Below, one piece after another: positions 62,008 to 64,000 of a stretch of 64,000 nucleotides of DNA. The stretch spans positions 682,001 through 746,000 of the forward strand of contig CBDCKA010000001.1 of NCBI GenBank assembly GCA_965218055.1, given 5' to 3'. Each line of letters opens with the position of its first letter. Within the stretch, counting starts at the first letter, position 1. The notes under the pieces are model-generated. The model made no database searches, was not told where the DNA came from, and saw only the letters and a list, made by a program, of their open reading frames with translations. Origin of the DNA: CBDBKE01 sp965218055. Its GTDB lineage: Bacteria > Acidobacteriota > Terriglobia > JAJPHL01 > JAPKYU01. The position numbers and the translations under genes are program-made.

Positions 62008-62931
62008 TTACTGGAGAACAGCGCCAGTCGGCATGGTTAAGTCGCTCTCGTGTTCTTCTTGGTCAGCGTGAGCCGGCATCGCCGGCGAGCGCCCACCGTC
62101 ATCCGAGCCAGCACGGAGCTGCGCTTTGAACTCGGCTGGCGTCAGATAGCCAAGGCTCGAGTGCGGTCGCACGTCGTTGTAGTGCCGTCGCCATTGCTCG
62201 ATCCCCACCTTCGCGTCCACGCGGTTCCGAAACCACTGCAGGCTCAGATACTCGTCGCGGAACTTCCCGTTGAACGATTCGTCGGTCGCATTCTGCCACG
62301 GCTTCCCCGGCTCGATGAGCGCGGTTTCGATCTGCGCCTGGAGCAGCCACCGGAGAATCGCACCCGCGACAAACTCGGGGCCGTTGTCGGACCGGAGGTA
62401 ACGTGGGGCTCCGTGGACGCTCACGATCTGCGTGAGCACCTCGATAACGCGCCCGGACCGAATGCCGCCGGCCACGTCGATCGCGAGTGACTCGCGGGTC
62501 CATTCGTCGACGACGGTGAGGCACTTGAGCGTCTGCCCATTCGCGCAGGTGTCGAACACGAAGTCGTACGCCCAGACGTGATTGACCGCAGTGGCGGGCA
62601 CCGGGCGGGGCCGGTTCAGGGCGACCCGGCGCCGCGGCCGCCGCCGAGGCACCTGCAACCCCGCCTGGCGCCAGAGGCGATGGGTCCGGTCCGTGCTCAT
62701 CGTGTGCCCTTCGCGTTTTAGGAAAATCCGAATCCGGCGATAGCCGTACCGCGGATACTGCGCCGCCAGACGACGCATCGCGGCCAGCGCCGGGGCATCC
62801 CGGTCGACCAGCCGCGACTGGTAGCCCAGCGTGGGCCGTGCGACGGAGAGCAAGGCGCACGCGCGGCGACCCGACAGACCGCGTGCACGTGCATACGCGA
62901 CCTGCGGCCGGCGCACGCGTGCGCCTACCAT
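62008..62931 (-). CDS. IS3 transposase OrfB, full length (copy 3)
   Basis: 307 residues with the full DDE core and basic linker. Differs from copy 2 at a few positions (for example SVARPTLGYQ for SVARSTLGYQ, RRVALNRPRP for RRVALSRPRP). Expressed by -1 frameshift at the A7 run. Confidence 0.95.
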   Translation of the reverse strand: MVGARVRRPQVAYARARGLSGRRACALLSVARPTLGYQSRLVDRDAPALAAMRRLAAQYPRYGYRRIRIFLKREGHTMSTDRTHRLWRQAGLQVPRRRPRRRVALNRPRPVPATAVNHVWAYDFVFDTCANGQTLKCLTVVDEWTRESLAIDVAGGIRSGRVIEVLTQIVSVHGAPRYLRSDNGPEFVAGAILRWLLQAQIETALIEPGKPWQNATDESFNGKFRDEYLSLQWFRNRVDAKVGIEQWRRHYNDVRPHSSLGYLTPAEFKAQLRAGSDDGGRSPAMPAHADQEEHESDLTMPTGAVLQ

Positions 62932-63188
62932 TTTTTTCGGGTGATCTCCTTGAGCACGTCGATCTCCAGATCTCGATCGGCCACCATCTTTTTCAGCCGG
63001 CCGTTCTCCTGCTCGAGCTGCCGCAGCCGCTTCACATCGGCGGGCTCCAACGTGCCGAAGTGTTTCCGCCAGGCGTAGAGCGTCTGGGCGCTGACGCCGT
63101 TCTTTTTGGCCACCTCCGGAACGGGCCGCTGATCGGCCTCGCGGAGGATCGTCACCATCTGCTCTTCGGTAAACCGGGTCTTCCTCAT
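62925..63188 (-). CDS. IS3 transposase OrfA (copy 3)
   Basis: 87 residues, identical in protein sequence to copy 1. Helix-turn-helix plus coiled coil; overlaps orfB by 7 bases. Confidence 0.94.
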   Translation of the reverse strand: MRKTRFTEEQMVTILREADQRPVPEVAKKNGVSAQTLYAWRKHFGTLEPADVKRLRQLEQENGRLKKMVADRDLEIDVLKEITRKKW

Positions 63189-63258
63189 GGCTCCCTCGTT
63201 TCTCCGAGGGCGCCATTCTCTCAGGCTTCAACTGGTCCGGAAATCGCCAGGCAGGTCA

Positions 63259-63829
63259 GAAGGACGGTCGAAAAACCATGAATAGTCGCAACCTTACTCT
63301 GGAGCAACAGGCGATGGTCGAGATATGGGAGCGGCACACGGCTGCCGAGTTCGAGGAGAAGAGTATCCATGCAACGATGGCGACAATGACGTCGGATCCC
63401 TTCGTCAACCATGTCCCTGTAATGACAGGTGGCGTCGGCCCTAGTGAGGTTCGCGACTTCTACAACACTTATTTCATCCCAGGTCATCCACCAGACACCG
63501 AAGTCGTACCAGTCGCTCGCACAGTTGGAGAGGACCGCATCGTGGACGAACTGATTCACAAGTTTACCCACACGATTGAGATGCCATGGATCCTCCCCGG
63601 CGTACCGCCCACGGGAAAGCGGGTCGAAGTCGCCGTCATCGTGGTTGTGCAGTTTGAAGGTGGAAAGATTGCCGGTGAGCGTATCTACTGGGACCAAGCC
63701 TCCGTGCTTGCGCAGGTAGGCTTGATCGATGTGGAGAAATTGCCCGCGACAGGGATCGAGGCCTCCCGCAAAGTCGTCGATCCCGCACAGGAACCATCCA
63801 ACAAGTTAATCAAGCGAGTGAGCGAATAA
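63259..63829 (+). pseudogene. SnoaL-like protein, C-terminal part; may still be translated from ATG 63278
   Basis: In frame: DGRKTMNSRNLTLEQQAMVE ... ATMATMTSDPFVNHVPVMTG, FYNTYFIPGHPPDTEVVPVA, GKRVEVAVIVVVQFEGGKIA and GERIYWDQASVLAQVGLID. The cone-shaped alpha+beta fold of the SnoaL/NTF2-like superfamily is recognisable by these strands and by IYWDQASVLxQLG. From ATG 63278 it would give a 183-residue protein without the lipoprotein signal, so it would stay in the cytoplasm if expressed. Family members act as cyclases, isomerases or binding proteins. Confidence 0.85.
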
Positions 63830-63856
63830 CAAGGTGGAGGCGATCTGAGTTGCTGA

Positions 63857-63928
63857 GGCTAACAAGGCGCTCCACCCGACAGCTATTCCGCTACGCTCCC
63901 TAGCGGCAGGTAAGCTTGGTCGTTAGTA
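63857..63928 (+). other. Possible second attC-like site
   Basis: GGCTAAC at the 5' end and GTTAGTA at the 3' end, 72 bp apart, starting 28 bp after the SnoaL gene stop, with an internal imperfect fold. GGCTAAC is the exact complement of the 3' core of the site at 52000. Weaker than that site because the internal pairing is poor. Confidence 0.4.
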
Positions 63929-64000
63929 GATCGGTCCTGCCTTGTCGACTACGGTTTATCGACGAATCCGCAGGTCAATCCGAAGTTCCGCCCGAGTGAC

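Larger units (their letters stand above)
61979..63258 (-). mobile_element. IS3-family element (IS407-like group), copy 3, full length 1280 bp
   Basis: Same ends (TGACCTGCC / GGCAGGTCA) and length as copy 2. Perfect 4-bp target duplication GAAG (61975-61978 and 63259-63262), showing a simple undisturbed insertion. Confidence 0.96.

Overview
The window looks like a chromosome segment of an Acidobacteriota bacterium close to Solibacter/Bryobacterales. The base composition is GC-rich. Several secreted proteins or relics end in the Solibacter C-terminal domain (TIGR03437-like, ending SNTVTIAV + stop). DUF507, a BshB1-like deacetylase and many secreted beta-propellers, sulfatases and serine hydrolases fit the same group. 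Assignment is by pattern recognition only; no database search was possible.

Positions 1-17.4 kb are ordinary, tightly packed core genome: glyS (partial)/glyQ/recO, a PfkB kinase coupled to a rhomboid, a LmbE-type deacetylase, DedA, M48 peptidase, DUF507, di-heme cytochrome c peroxidase, DUF885 peptidase, SMP-30 lactonase, a ferredoxin-type nitrite/sulfite reductase with an extra C-terminal domain, an intact tRNA-Ala(GGC) with an integrase relic beside it, and two PilZ proteins.

Positions 18-44 kb are a heavily rearranged accessory region. Two different IS1595-type transposons can be delimited to the base by terminal inverted repeats and perfect 8-bp target duplications. One (20133-22385) carries a small HicAB-like pair and a hairpin-rich stretch. 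The other (38230-43981) carries 13 small unrecognised genes including one secreted protein. Two inverted copies of an IS3-family element interrupt a type IV pilin gene and a large secreted protein gene, and recombination between them has flipped the 1.77 kb in between. The 4-bp target duplications and the reading frames of both genes are restored when the flip is undone. A second, decayed IS3-type element sits between a 5'-truncated quinoprotein gene and a 5'-truncated periplasmic nitrate reductase (NapA-like) gene, followed by a NapC/NrfH-like cytochrome. A rhamnonate dehydratase-like enzyme and a ThDP enzyme lie between these elements.

Positions 44-64 kb mix secreted or lipid-anchored catabolic enzymes (MBL-fold, sulfatase, FMN hydroxyacid oxidase, serine hydrolase, cyclase, methyltransferase, propellers, FG-GAP protein) with relics: protein-kinase N- and C-termini, a cytochrome c tail, and an integron-integrase C-terminus. 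One convincing and one weaker attC-like site follow single genes, which suggests old integron-cassette traffic. A third IS3 copy splits a SnoaL-like lipoprotein gene, again with a clean 4-bp duplication. A dispersed family of imperfect 34-bp palindromes occurs at least seven times between 18 and 61 kb.
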